A stretch of 64,000 nucleotides of DNA. It comes from Apostichopus japonicus (lineage: Eukaryota; Echinodermata; Holothuroidea; Aspidochirotida; Stichopodidae). Below, piece after piece: positions 11,458 through 51,859 of this stretch. How positions within the stretch are numbered: the first letter of the stretch is position 1; the number at the start of each line of letters is the position of its first letter. A model generated the notes under the pieces. It was not told where the DNA came from. It searched no databases and saw only the letters and a program-made list of their open reading frames with translations. Location: contig NC_092577.1 in NCBI RefSeq assembly GCF_037975245.1, forward strand, positions 10,606,013 to 10,670,012. The letters run 5' to 3'. The translations under genes were made by a program, and so were the position numbers.

Positions 11458-14400
11458 ACATTGTAGGTTTCTGGTAGTTTTATATTTCCATTCAGTGTTC
11501 TGTATTCAACAATCGACGATGCGTACACTATAAGATGGTTGTATTTTTAGTTGGAAGTATGTTCCAGTTTTTTTTTTTCGTGTATCCTTGTAGGGTTCAT
11601 CGATATCGTTATACTCATTCAATGATAACTACTCCCTGACAAAATCCACAACATATGGCCTTCACCAATCTTTTAATACTATAAGGGCATCTTACCAGCT
11701 CTCATGTATGCATACATCTATATACATCCCCTTGCTAATGTATATCATACGTATATGTACGGCAGTCATTACGTAACCGTCATTTCTCGTATAATTGACG
11801 ATTTAACATTTTCTAGCATCTATACGATACCCGAAGAATATTTAGATAGAACACCGGGTTATTGTCATTAATATTATTATTTAGATTTGATAAACAAAGA
11901 GAAAAAGAGAATGAAGAGAAATGTAACAATCCACCTAAGAATTATTGCATTTTCTTCGACTTTTACCCAATCTGACATTTGCATTAATCAAGCGATCTCG
12001 TGGGAGTAGTCAAATACCAGTGGATAATATTAAACAAATTTGTATTGTAGTGTGAAAAGTATCTAGTACATTTTCCCTGACAATAGAAAAGGGCGGTTTC
12101 TGTATGTTTTTTTGAGTTTGAGTTTCATTTATTTCCACATAATGTAAATAAAATGGTGAATAGTTAAATTACAACTACTATTGTTCACGTTCCCAGAAAA
12201 ACTAGTTTCGTGCCACTGCTGAAGGAGTGAATATGTTCATTGACGAGAAATCATGCACATGCCTACATCACTACGTACGCTTTGAAGACCAACAATTAAC
12301 GGTCCAATCAGTACATTGCTGATTCTGTATTTTTCTACGTCAAGTCGCACTTTAGGGCCTGTGGAGCAGAATTTATCCAATCCTAAACTATGGCAACGTA
12401 TGTTTCGAACGAATAAGTAACATACCAAATAAAACCACAATCAGTTTAAGTGTTCTTGCGTGACACATTGAAACATCATTTGAGATCGATTTGTCTTTTA
12501 CGCAGATATAATAAATGTCTGGTCAATATATCCTCTATACTGGGTTAAGGGACCATTACTTTGTGGATCCCGCAGAGACGATATCATTTATTAGTCACCT
12601 TACATTTACGGTACTATGAGGAATAATCATGGGAGTGGTTCTTCCAAGTACAAGCACTGTTCATACGTCCGAAACTTCTCCGATGAGATGAATGAATGGA
12701 TAAATTACAGGTTATTATAGAGTATTGGTACGGTCGCAGCTGTAAGGATCGATGACTGTACGTACTTATGCATATACGAACGAAAGAAGTTTAAATATGT
12801 TCCGTTAGTTAAGACCTTAGAAGGACATCACAAGGCTTCTATACTTGCAGGTTTTCTTACGGTTAATTTACGAGCGATGTCTTTTTCAATATATGGGTGT
12901 CCACAAGAGGGGAGGAGAGAGGGGCAAGGGGACTTGTCGGGCGAAGATTTGGGCAGGGAGCGGTGCACTTTACAGTATAGACTGCTAATCAACAATGGTA
13001 AATTGTCACATGAGATCAAAGATCGGATTTTTTAACATTGAATGTGAAACAATATGAAATATGAACTGTTAATGCCTCTACGCTATACTATATACAGATA
13101 CGCCAGTTAACGCGACTCCGAAACTCTGGTAGTATCCTATATCACCGAACAAGAGGGTAGTCCCACTCCTTGAAACAGGCTCCCAACACACCTTTCACAT
13201 TTTATGTAAAGATGGGCACATTCAAGACAGTCGTTTTCATGGTAAACTGAAGTCTTCTGCATAACAGTAGAACCCAGTTGGATAGAAAGTGTGCGAAGGT
13301 GTACGTAAATGTACACTGCAGCTATCGGGAGACTTCCGCAGGTTAAATTGCCAGTGTAAGAGACTGTAGCTTGGTAATCAGTATACTGAATGTTTACTTA
13401 CCTTCTATAGGTAAAGATCCCCACAAAATCGTTCACTCTTTTACTGGTTTTAGTCTTTAAAGCGACCTCACCAGTTTTCCCTACTTAATCGAAGTTCACC
13501 CCTTCCAATTTCTAGTGTGGCTCTGTATACTATGTGTATATAAATTAGGCATTTCGATATACTATTCTATGGTGTTGTTCAGCAAAGTAATGATACGTTA
13601 TGTTTGAACGAAGATTGCGTGCATTTCACGTGAGAACACCTTGTCACGGTCAACGATTCCATTGTGCGAAATCGTTGATGTGCGTAGCATTAATTAATAG
13701 TGATCTCACCAGACTTAGTTGAATGGGGTTCACGGCAACATTATGGGTTGGGGAGAATGTGGGTAACGTAAGCTGGCTTCAGAGATGGAGGCCTTGGGGC
13801 GAAACTTTGTGGTTTTATCTTTTCCAGCACTTACATTAGCTCCAAATCAGATGAATATTTGCGTTTAGTTGTAAAACATTATAAGTAGAAGTCAGATGTT
13901 GCCAATGTGTAGGCCTACTTATCTCTCTTTATTTTTTCTCTTTTTTTTTTTTTGATAGGTCAAATTTCATTTAGGGCACCGAAGTCAATGATGCGTTTCA
14001 ACCAGATTTTTTCTTATAAATTCAAGCTGACTTTCAATTTCTAGAAAATATGCAACATTTCAAGCGAACAAGAAAACGAGCTTAATAGTATTGATGAAAA
14101 TTCTATCGAATCACTATGAACCCATGGAGGATAGGAGTTACGATTGGAAAGACGTGACATTTGATCTTGATGTAAAAGCTGCACATGTTGTAAACTATGC
14201 ATATACAATATACTAACATTAGTTAGTAGCACACAACGTATAGATCGTGGAGACCTATGTAAAGTTGATGTTGCATCAACGAAGTAAGAAGGCACAATTA
14301 AGTTAGTCAGTGGTGCTACATAAGTTATTCCGAAAATCGTAGCAGAGTTTGGGATGGGGGAGGGGGTGGGGATAAGGGCGGTGCTTTGTGGTTTTGATTA

Positions 14401-14737
14401 TTTCCAGAACTTATCTCAGCTTCTTGTAAAATGTAGTAGTTGAACTAAAGAAACGTTCAGAATATGAAGTGGAAATTTTGATACAACAGGTTGAAATTCC
14501 GGCTTTTAAATTCGTAATTTTGAGCTTGTGGGGACATTTTCAAATATTATACGATAAAAAACGATAAAACTTCCGCCGAATTATTGCTCGGAATTTCTAC
14601 TTTGATAAAGCCTGTAACCCTCGTTACACCAAATGCCTAGCCCGAAACAGTGGATGATTCCCTTTCAGCTTCCGCCCCCCCCCCTTCCCGCCCTTACCAC
14701 ACACGCCATCGAAACAACTCTTATGGCGACTTTCCTA

Positions 14738-15290
14738 ACCCACATCAGTGTTTGATGTACGCCCATACGTACACTATGAGCTACGTCATTCTACAGACCA
14801 GCCGCCTTATATAACGGTCCATGTGTCTCTATCGGTCACTTTTTTCTCTCCCTTACGCCTGTCTTGATACGTGTTCATATGACGTACATGTTACATATTT
14901 TTCTTTCACGCTACCCACATCAGTGTTTGATATACTCCCATACGTACACTATGAGGTATGTCAGTCCACAGACCTGTCGCCCGATCCTCTTTAAGAAAAG
15001 TCACCCGGGAAAGAACCTGGGCACGAAAACCAAACTATCGAACGACTCATCCGCTCTCAAGCCAGTCCCCTTGCATCGAGACTGTGACTGTGTGATCATC
15101 GGCGGGTGTTTATCACCATTCCCATCGAAAGGGAACAAATACTACACATGATCCTAGCCAAAAGGCCGAGAAGAGACCTGCCGCCCTATATATCGGCCCA
15201 TTTTGCTCTATTGGCCACACTAATCTTTCTCTCACCCTTAATCCTGTCTAGATACATGTTCATTTGACTTAACATGTTATATATTTTCTT
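14738..15290. repeat. 178-bp tandem repeat, two units, split by a SINE (copy B)
   Basis: Same unit as at 4620-5370 but one unit fewer. The SINE at 14983-15174 sits at the identical site, showing that it inserted before the segment was duplicated. Confidence 0.75.
14983..15174 (-). mobile_element. SINE with U2 snRNA-derived head (copy B)
   Basis: Same family and site as 5048-5240. The minus-strand head reads CTTCTCGGCCTTTTGGCTAG. Flanking direct repeats are GACCTGTCGCCC (14971-14982) and GACCTGCCGCCC (15175-15186). Confidence 0.85.
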
Positions 15291-15685
15291 TACTCGCTTT
15301 GACCGTTCTTCTAAATTGATAAAAAGATAAGCAACTCCGCCAGAGAAAACAAACAAAAGCCTTTGTTTACAGTTTTTGTTTTCCTTTCGTTATTTTTCTC
15401 ATTTTTCAATCTCAAAATAAAATACAAGGCCCGTTTATGTTTCATTTCTCCATACTACCACAAAATCAAGTCTTTGTTTACACATAATAAGAATAAGAAG
15501 AAAAACAACAAAAAGGCATGGAAGTCTTGAAAGTTTAGGTCAAATTAATAAAAGTTAAATGGTAATGAGTAAAAGGAGCATGATTTTATAATGCTCACTA
15601 TCATTCTTTCTTTTGATAAACGCTTAAAATAGCTGGTACATAACTTAACAAAATTACAACATTCTGTGATTTTTGTCTTAAAATT

Positions 15686-18600
15686 CGTGACAACTAAATG
15701 CCACACAACTTACTCCAGGTGACATGAAATATACATGAAAATAAGAATAATAACAAGGAAGAATGTCACAAAACGTACCGAATAAAAAATAAAAAATAAA
15801 ATAACTAAGAATATAACATGAACATAAAGGACAAATACCAGAAAAAAATGTCAAATTGTTGATTTTTTTAAATATTATTTTATGTTGTCTAACTTTCTTG
15901 AAATTATGCTGATTATGCAGATGACTGCTTATCATATGTGGCCTGATTGTCAAAGGGGGGTGGGGTGGTTGGGCTGATGAGGGCATACACACCCCTCCCT
16001 TTGATATAGAAATGTCTACTTCAGTCAGGTTCTCATGGTTTTATATATATATAAATATCACCTATCTATCACCCAGCCCCTTTCCCTCACACACCCAAAC
16101 AAGTTCCATGTTATGACACTACCAGCAAGGGGCCCAAATTCTACTGGTTTCATAGTCAAATGAGAGAAAATATTCACACAGGAAAAAAGTACTCAAATTA
16201 TCAACTACTATTACCAGTAAGTAATAAATGCAATTTAAAATGTGCCAAAAAAACCAAAAGCTAGCCCTAATGCCCCCCCCCCCCCCCTGTTCCTTCTTCC
16301 ACTAAAAATCCTCCACCTCATGTCAAGCAAAAGTAGGGTGGATTTGTGCAAAGGAATTTAAACTATTATCCCAAGCTATCTTCCACAGTGTATCAATCCT
16401 CCACCACGCCCCCTCCCCCCCCCCCCCTCCTGACGACCCCATTTGTCCAATGAAGACACCAGAAGAAGAAAATCAATGATATTGTGCTTTTTAACACTTG
16501 TCCTTCATAAATGTACATTTTAATCAATTATTATGAATGTATATGGATACTACTTGGCAATAGGAATATCAATCTTATGATTAAAAACATGTTGTGTGAG
16601 TTTACTTTACCATAATGTCATAATTTCAATCTTTAGCCTAGTTCACCTAAACATATTACCAAAACAATGACAAAAATGAAATAAAATTAAACAAAACAAT
16701 TTGAAACATGGTATCACACAAGCCATTCCAATCAACCAAAATGTTAAAAAGTAAAACAACAGTTCCTACTTCGTTTGAAAAGCAATTAAGAAAAGGGGGG
16801 AAATGGTTTAATCTTCTTAATTCTTGCCTTTAAATTCAGGCTAACCTACCTAAGAAACTTACTCCTGTAAGGGAATTTCATGAAAATCATTGAAAACCGA
16901 ATGTGTAAGTGATTAAGGCATGTGATCCAGGTATATTTACTGGAATAAAATCAAATTCTGGAAAAAGGAAAAGGGCTAAATAGTGAGAAATTATTTGAAA
17001 CGAACACTTGACTTAATAGGGAGAATATCATGTTTAACTTGATGGGTAAGAAAGTATCTCCAAGCTATCAATTTATTATAGACTGTAAGTTTACTCTTTA
17101 ACTTAAAGGTGCCTGCAGCTATAATCAGAATAATTAATTCTTCCAAACTAAACTCCAGCCATAAACTGATTAAATACTGGACTTAAACTCCATTCAATAC
17201 CACTTTGGTAATTAAGTTGTAGCTCCAGTTAATTCCAATCAGCAATAAATTTGTAGCTCCAGTCTAGAATTCTGGAATGAATTTGAGGCATAAATCAATT
17301 GATAGCTAGAGCTACTTCTGATCCATACTTAATAGATATTTGGATGTAACTTCACCCCTGTTATTAGTTCATAAATAGAATTAATTGCAATTAATACTCC
17401 TTTCATGAGTGGGTTAAGTTAAATCCCAGCAGTTCTCATCTCTGGGCTGGTTTATCTTATTCCAATTTTAGGGAGAATGTGTTGCTGAAAGCAATCACTC
17501 ATGAGCTTCTACAAATCTTACAGCAGTTCTTTCATGTTTCAAACATACTTTTTCTGTTTTCATCCTTTGAAGGGAAAGAGGAAACACTAGTGACTACTAT
17601 TCTTGGAAAAAATAATAATTCTTGGATTTCTGCTTAGCTTTTAAGACCATTGCAGTTGAAGAATGTCATTGTGTTCCTTTGTTTACTCGGCCTTTGTTAC
17701 AACAAATCTCTGTCGATTGTGTAACTGGGAAAAATTCTCTTAAAGTAATTGAAGAACCTCTGTAATATATTTTATAGTGTCAAATTATGTTCTTATATCT
17801 GTGCAAAATACCAAACAACTTGTGCTCAATTTATTTTCAAATTTTATAATTAAACCATGTGTTTCTATTAAATTTAATAACTTACTGTGCCACTGAGCAA
17901 TATCTATACTGAAAAATTTCGGTAAAGCTAACTTTCTCTGGAAGCACTTTTTGCTACTGCACTTACTTTGTTGACAACAGAACTTTTAACATGTTGAGCT
18001 ACGACATATTTCTCATGGTTTCAAGCAACCAATCACAGAACAGTATTACCACATTTGAACCTCAGAATTTCAAATTAATACAAAAAAATAAAACTACTTT
18101 TTTTTTTTCTGGAATAGTCAACACAACACTTCCAATCTCTTATTTGTCACCTTTTTTTATTCAAATATTTACAAAAATTGTCTGAAGATTTCAATTTTTT
18201 TATTAATTAATTTTTTTAAACTAATTTTTATATACATGTTATTACGATGAACTCGGTTTTCATGTAAAAAGTTGAGATAAAAGGTATTTAGGAAATTAAA
18301 ATCACAAAACAGGGGGAGGAAATTTCAAAGAAACTATTTCTATTGCTGTAAAAACATATTTCTTGCTATCAATTAAGATAGCTTTTTAACTAGACTTCAA
18401 ACGTCCCAGTTTACAACCATCCCTCACACACTTGTTAAAAACTTAATTTAAAAGACAAAACCTTGTCAGTTATTAAGGAAATTTAATAACTATATGCTGT
18501 CAACTTTTTTTTCGAATTGCCTAATTTTACCCTTCCAAACTAGGCATGTTTACATTAAGTCATTGTGTTGTGAAGAATTCTTTTTTTTTACTTTTCCAGC

Positions 18601-18700
18601 TAACGACATTACTAAAATAATATAACATAACTAACTTTCTTGATGATACTCAATTATTCACATTTACAGTGTTACCATGGAAACAACAGACTGAGAGGAT
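15686..18700. other. No gene recognised; downstream flank of the kinase gene
   Basis: AT-rich sequence with C-runs near 16270 and 16410. The part nearest 19319 probably includes the kinase 3'UTR, but several minus-strand AATAAA-like sites exist and none stands out as the poly(A) signal. Confidence 0.45.
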
Positions 18701-19318
18701 GGTGGTGAGACTTGAGGTTTTGTTTTCTTCTGTTTTTCTTGCCGGAGTCTAAACTGAACCTAACTTCCCTCTTAACCAAAACGGATGATTTCTGTAAGGA
18801 TGTGGAACATTGTATGATTTTCGCCAGACATTCTTACCCTTATCTCTTTGAAATATGATATATAAGGCCATATCTCTATCACGGCCTTCTGATGTGGCTG
18901 GCTATAGTCATATCGTCCTCTTCGGTAAAAACCCCGCCTCTTTCCAGGCAACGCGGTGCAGTTGCCCATAGATTGATACATTCAGGTCAACTCATACCAG
19001 ATGTAGCAAAAACATAGGTTACCTTCGTTAGACCTTACCATTGACCTTATTTCCAACATTCTTCCCTTCACTCTACACACCGACCTCACGACCGAATTTT
19101 GCGGTATTTCAGTGTTTACATATATCCTAAGCTTCTTTGTGGCATAAGAAGAAGAGTCCCAGATAGGATTATTATCCAGTGTCACAGTGACCATCTGACC
19201 CTGGTTTGACCACAACACAGGACTGTAACAGAATCATACTTACAGAAAGACAAGTTACCGATAGACTAAACCACGGTGCATCTCCTTCTACACCCTTAAT
19301 CAAACCAATCCATCTCCA

Positions 19319-46782
<27,464 letters not shown>

Positions 46783-47829
46783 TTTCGCCTCTTCTTCTTC
46801 CACGAGTGTACTGAACGTTCAGTTCTTCTTCAGACTCCACGGACTACATCAATATCTGAGACGAAAGAACCATTGGCAGCACACGAGAAGGACAAGTCCT
46901 TATTGATGCGAGAGAAAGGAAATATTCGACAATCGACTTGATCAAGCAAAATGATGGCTGTATGTATACCACGGAAATATACTACACTTAAAGGCCATAT
47001 ATATGAATCGCGCGAATCTGTTTAACTTTCTTCAAAGGCAGTTCGGTCAAAGTTCATATTGTTTGTCCACGTGACTGATTGAATGTTTACGACGGTCAAA
47101 TGCTTTTGTTTTATCTGTTTACAATGAAACATACACTTTCTGACATTTAAGGAATTAGACACGAAATTGGATGCAAATCTGTTTTCAGGAATCAGATATC
47201 AGGAATTATTTAATAATGTCATTAAATTAATTGATGATAATTGTTATATATTTAATGGTATCTTTATTTAATTTTAATTGGTTTTGGATATTTGTTGATA
47301 TCGTTAATTCATTTGTTGATATCACTAATCGCATTGTTGATGTCACGAATTCATTTCTAGTTGTATCTTGAACTGATGACTTATACAAGATATTCATTCA
47401 ATTTATTTCAACCAGTGTAACAGATATAGCCTAACAGTATGAAAAAGAATACGTGACTTACATAGTAGCCTAATGATACGATCGATGAATGACAATTAAT
47501 TTAAGTATACATCGCATGGATACAGAATGGTTGAGGAGATACACTGGACATGTGCTACTGAAAGGCCTGATGATTAGGGGGGGGGGGGTGTAGTGGCGCA
47601 AATCCAATGTGTTTTGAAGCCAGAAAATTCCGACTGTTGCCTTGTCCCCCGCCCCTACCCCCGCGCTACTCGTCAACGATACGGTCAGTGTCATTCAGAT
47701 TCCCATCTTTCGCGACTGCACTTTTGTTCGGAACTTTTTTCGATACATTTGTACCCACTGGCACTCACTTCACAAACTTATTAGGCCCCCCCCCCACCCC
47801 AACCAAATATTTTTGTAAAAATTCGGGCA

Positions 47830-48130
47830 ATATACTAATAACTTTTCGGGTACCTACTGAAAGAAAGATAATTTGCAATGTCATTTGCAATGGTTAAACT
47901 GATATTATTATTACCATTAATATTGTAACGACTTCCCCAATAATTATAACCAATATGGAAGGGTAATAACATGGAAAATGATTGAATGTTACTGGCATGC
48001 GATATAAAAACCGTTGCATGATATGCACATTAAAATGTGGAACGCTCGAAAAATTTTGGTTATATTTTTCGAGCAAGTCGTTACAGCCCCCCCCCCCCCC
48101 CTCCAAAAAAAAATCAAATTGGGCTCCTAT
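47830..48130. repeat. Dispersed repeat, inverted relative to 58865-59150
   Basis: Shares, in inverted orientation, TAATTATAACCAATATGGAA-type and GTAACGACTT blocks and the GGGAGCCCAATTTGATTT-type end. The second copy sits inside the hAT-like element 58686-59449, suggesting a related element here whose ends are degraded. Confidence 0.65.
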
Positions 48131-49599
48131 GCCTATGACGGTAGTTGTATTATTAGGCACTTTTTTGGAGTATTCAAAATCATACGAAGTTTTGTATGGT
48201 GGAGTATAAGAATCGCGAGATACAATTTCTCAAAATGGCAAGGAAAACGTGGTAAATATGACTGACTAAATTTCAATTTTAACCGATATGTTTCAATTTT
48301 TAGGTCATTTACAATCACAGGAATATATGTCGGTCTAGATAAACTAGAGTGCGACAGTCGGAAATCGCACTCCAAATTTCCAACTGTGAGACACCGCCAC
48401 CCCCCCCCCCCCCTCTAACGACGTCCCTGAATATAGTACGTAGCCTACTGTACATATGTACAAATAAATATACACGTTAGCACTCTTAGACAGACAATTA
48501 AGTAGCTTGCGTAAACACAAAACAAACCTATTTATAATATAACTTTCAATGGCTATTGTGCTTGCTGATATAGTTAATTACTATACGAAACTCACATTAG
48601 ATGTTAACGTTTGCCTAATTGTATAGTCATAAAGTAAACTACATTTTGCATGATCTTTCAGTTCAGTTATAATTTCTACATTGTCGGAGAGTTCATTACT
48701 GGATAGTATGTAGGCCTATTCCCATCATTCCCACATAAAACCGAATTGATTGCATCTTGAGTATAATATTCAAACTCTTCATGTATTGTAATAAAATATA
48801 TTTAGCAATACGGATAACGATTATACGGTTTGTAGCTGAAGCTATATATCATGTCGAGTTTTATTTTCAACGGTAGGATATGTATTTCCTATACAATTTA
48901 TTCTTCGTACAATAGGAGGTAAATTTATCTTAAGATACCAACGTTTCTTTGTATTGCTCTATTGCATTTTTCTAGTACTCGAAAGAAGTAACTTACATTC
49001 ATTGTAACAATTAAGAAATAATCTGGTTCATAGACAATGTTCGTGTCCGTGTTATTTGAGACGCTAGTCTTGAATCACATAGTGAGAGAATCTTTTTATA
49101 TCAAGATATCTTGGTAAGTTCATTTGAAGATACTTAATTGATATCAATATAAATACGTAAATATCGGGAGTTCGGCCGTGCATGATTTATTACTAAGTCG
49201 AATTAATAATATTATCAGATATGAAGTATATATTTATATATATATTTATATAAGTTCAGCCGCAACAACCAAATTTATGATATCAAAACTTACGCCCTAC
49301 GCCCTGTGATATATCCCAAAAACTATTTACAACGGGCCCGTCTTGTCGTGGGGGGGGGGGGGGGGAATTAGTTTTCAAGAACTGTCTACGGTAGGCCTAT
49401 ATATGGAGTAAGACAACTTTTTTCATAGTTAAATTTTTGCAAAGTTGTGATTCCACCCAAAAAAAATCTGGTAAGTATACCTGCGTCAATAGCTTTATCT
49501 ACTAATCCTCTTACTTCGATCTCTTTTTTACGGTTCACCCTGCTAAGTTACCTGTCTGTATTCAGTGTTTATATTTGTCCTTGTAGTTATGTTACTTGT

Positions 49600-49725
49600 C
49601 ATTCGATCAGCCTCTGAAGAAGGTGCTGCTAGGATCGAAACGTCAGGCCCACTTACTTTTACATATTCTCTTACACATGATCTTTAGTGAATAAGCAGTT
49701 TGCTAACAGTTTTTGTTTTATTTTT
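49600..49725. mobile_element. Second member of the GCTAGGATCGAAACGTC repeat family
   Basis: CCTCTGAAGAAGGTGCTGCT then AGGATCGAAACGTCAGGCCC and, further on, AAGCAGTTTGCTAACAG. The order matches the minus-strand reading of 33120-33225. Lies between the two main genes. Confidence 0.7.
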
Positions 49726-50765
49726 ATTTGGATTTCAGTATATTCTTCTCAAACATTATAGTCTCTCCAAAATAAACATCAACACGGTATATAGAAACAT
49801 CCCAAAGTTGATTGACATTTAAATGGGGTGTCGATCTTTTCTGTGATGTCAATTTACGGGCAACGTAGCAACTCGACAATTTGATAATTTTCGCCAAGAT
49901 ATAAATACTATCGTAACATGCATGTCAACTCGACAAGTAACGTCTTTTTGAACTTTTCAATTTACACCGTACATCAGTTACAAGACAATTCGACTATTGT
50001 CGTCAAAAAAAAGTCTTCGCAACCTGTCAACTGGACGAAAATCATATTTGTGTCAAACTCTTTGTTAGCGATCGGCAACACGGCAAAAAGTATTAAAAAA
50101 ATTGTTTTGATGTCTTGTTATGACAAATCTGTAAATCTTCAATTCGTTTGTTCCTTCAGAAGCACTGTGTGTTATTGTATCATATATCGCACATAAACTA
50201 GAACTGCTGGGTATTTGGGCCGCGAATATCAAACATGATAAGCAGCTGTGTGGTTCGCCAGAGAAAAAGTTCGGGAAACGTTTTGTTATATCCTTATATT
50301 GAGTAAAACCTCCAAAAAAGGGTGTCCATTTGTCAACTGGAATAAGTTGGCAGTAGGTTTACATAATCGATCCCTAGACCATCCAATTATAGGTAGTGGC
50401 GTAGGAAGGTACTTTTGAGTGGGGGCGGGGTCTAAGGGAGGGGGTGTCCCCCTCCCCCTTTGGATTTTTTTTTTGCATTTCCAGGTGGCCTCAGATGCAA
50501 TTTGGTGCAATATAGCACACTTCAACACCCACTCCATTTTGTAAACTTAATTTTGTATTTTCACCTGGCCATAGATGCAATTTGGTGCTCCAAATGATTT
50601 TTTTTTCTCATTTGGAAATAAAAAAGGGTTTTCTGACTCGCCCTTGGTCCCACCCGGGCCATCAGCAATATGGTGTGTCATTCAGTTGAAATCTTCGATG
50701 TATTAACGACCTTGGAAAGTGTAAGTCAATGCAGCATCATTTTTGTGGTACGTCACCAGGGTTAT

Positions 50766-50936
50766 GCATACTTTTTTTAAGAAAAAGTCGCCCAGGAAAG
50801 AACCTGGGCACGAAAACCAAACTACCGAACGACTGATCCGCTCTCAACCCCAGTCCCCTTGCAAAGTGATCATCGTCGGTTGTGAATCACCATTCCTCTC
50901 GAAAGGGAACAGCTACTACACATGATCTTAGCCAAA
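50766..50936 (-). mobile_element. U2-headed SINE, 5'-truncated, independent insertion
   Basis: Same body and hairpin as the other copies, with the head cut at TTTTGGCTAAGATCATGTGT. It is flanked by AGGGTTAT on both sides (50758-50765, 50937-50944), so this is a separate insertion, in the region between the kinase and LACTB2. Confidence 0.8.
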
Positions 50937-51859
50937 AGGGTTATCATTCGATAATTTTCAATGCAGCAGTTAATTAATGATCATTTGGCGTTCCCTGAAA
51001 GAATAGCATGCCTGCGTAAATACATATTGTTTGTCTTATAGCCAATACAAAAAGCAGACTTACGTACTTACCAAGGCTTGTCAAGCACCAGTGCAATAGA
51101 AATTTCTGTGCAGTGAAATCATGACTAGCAGTAGCATGACTATCGCTGAACTGAGACCTGTGAGAGTTGCATATCCAGGGTCAGCAGAAGCCCTAACATT
51201 AATGTAAGTAATGTTTATAACCCAAGACCGTCAGAAGAATTTCCAGCCCTAGCACTCGTTGGTACTCAAGAGCTATTACAATCATAACAATTCAACACCC
51301 GCTATTTAACGTATGCTAGACAGTAGTCATAATATATTCCAGGCCCAGGGCTAGAGTAGCATACTTTGGAGTTTTGAAGGGCCAGTTCGAAAATAATACC
51401 TATGCCTGTCGCATACAGTTACGTTGCGTTAGACATGTGTAAAAGTGGTATCAAATTTAACAATAACAGTGTTGAGAGATGACCTCTGGTTTATAAGCAA
51501 AAATGAACTATTACATGGTCACTAGTAGTCTTGACATAGGCTCCAGGTCATTCTCTTTAACTGTAGTGTAACTAGGTTAATGAGTTACACAATGTGTATG
51601 AAATGATATATAGTGTTTATGACCATTGTTTTCTTAAGTGTAAAAACATGCTCGCAAAATATGTGACTTGCAAGTTCAGTGAAGAGGATAAAGATGCCTT
51701 ACTTTGACAAAGAGCTTCTATGTGAGTGATGAGTTGCGACTACCTGTACATGATCATTTCCACAAATTCCAGGTAGCCTACCGTAGGCTTACAAACTGTA
51801 AAAACAATGTTACAACAATGCATAATGTATGTAATTTCTCCTTCCTCCATCAGAACATC

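Larger units (their letters stand above)
12082..15685. repeat. Segmental duplication copy B
   Basis: Direct copy of 1-5749. It jumps at about 12960 from the part matching 785 to the part matching 2956. It carries about 115 extra bases near 14345-14460. Similarity ends at about 15685 in TTAAAATT. The small frames inside are not conserved between copies, so no gene is called. Confidence 0.85.
46783..51859. other. Region between the two divergent main genes; repeats only
   Basis: Must contain the promoters of the kinase (minus) and LACTB2 (plus), but I found no convincing TATA box. Holds dispersed repeats at 47.83-48.13, 49.60-49.73 and 50.77-50.94 kb, G/C-runs, and no conserved protein block. 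Confidence 0.5.

Noticed and set aside
11219-11528. His/Pro-rich minus-strand frames
   Set aside because: Artefact of the GGGTGA minisatellite.
50395-50680. Possible further hAT-like element starting TAGTGGCGTAGG
   Set aside because: A matching right inverted end and target duplication were not found.
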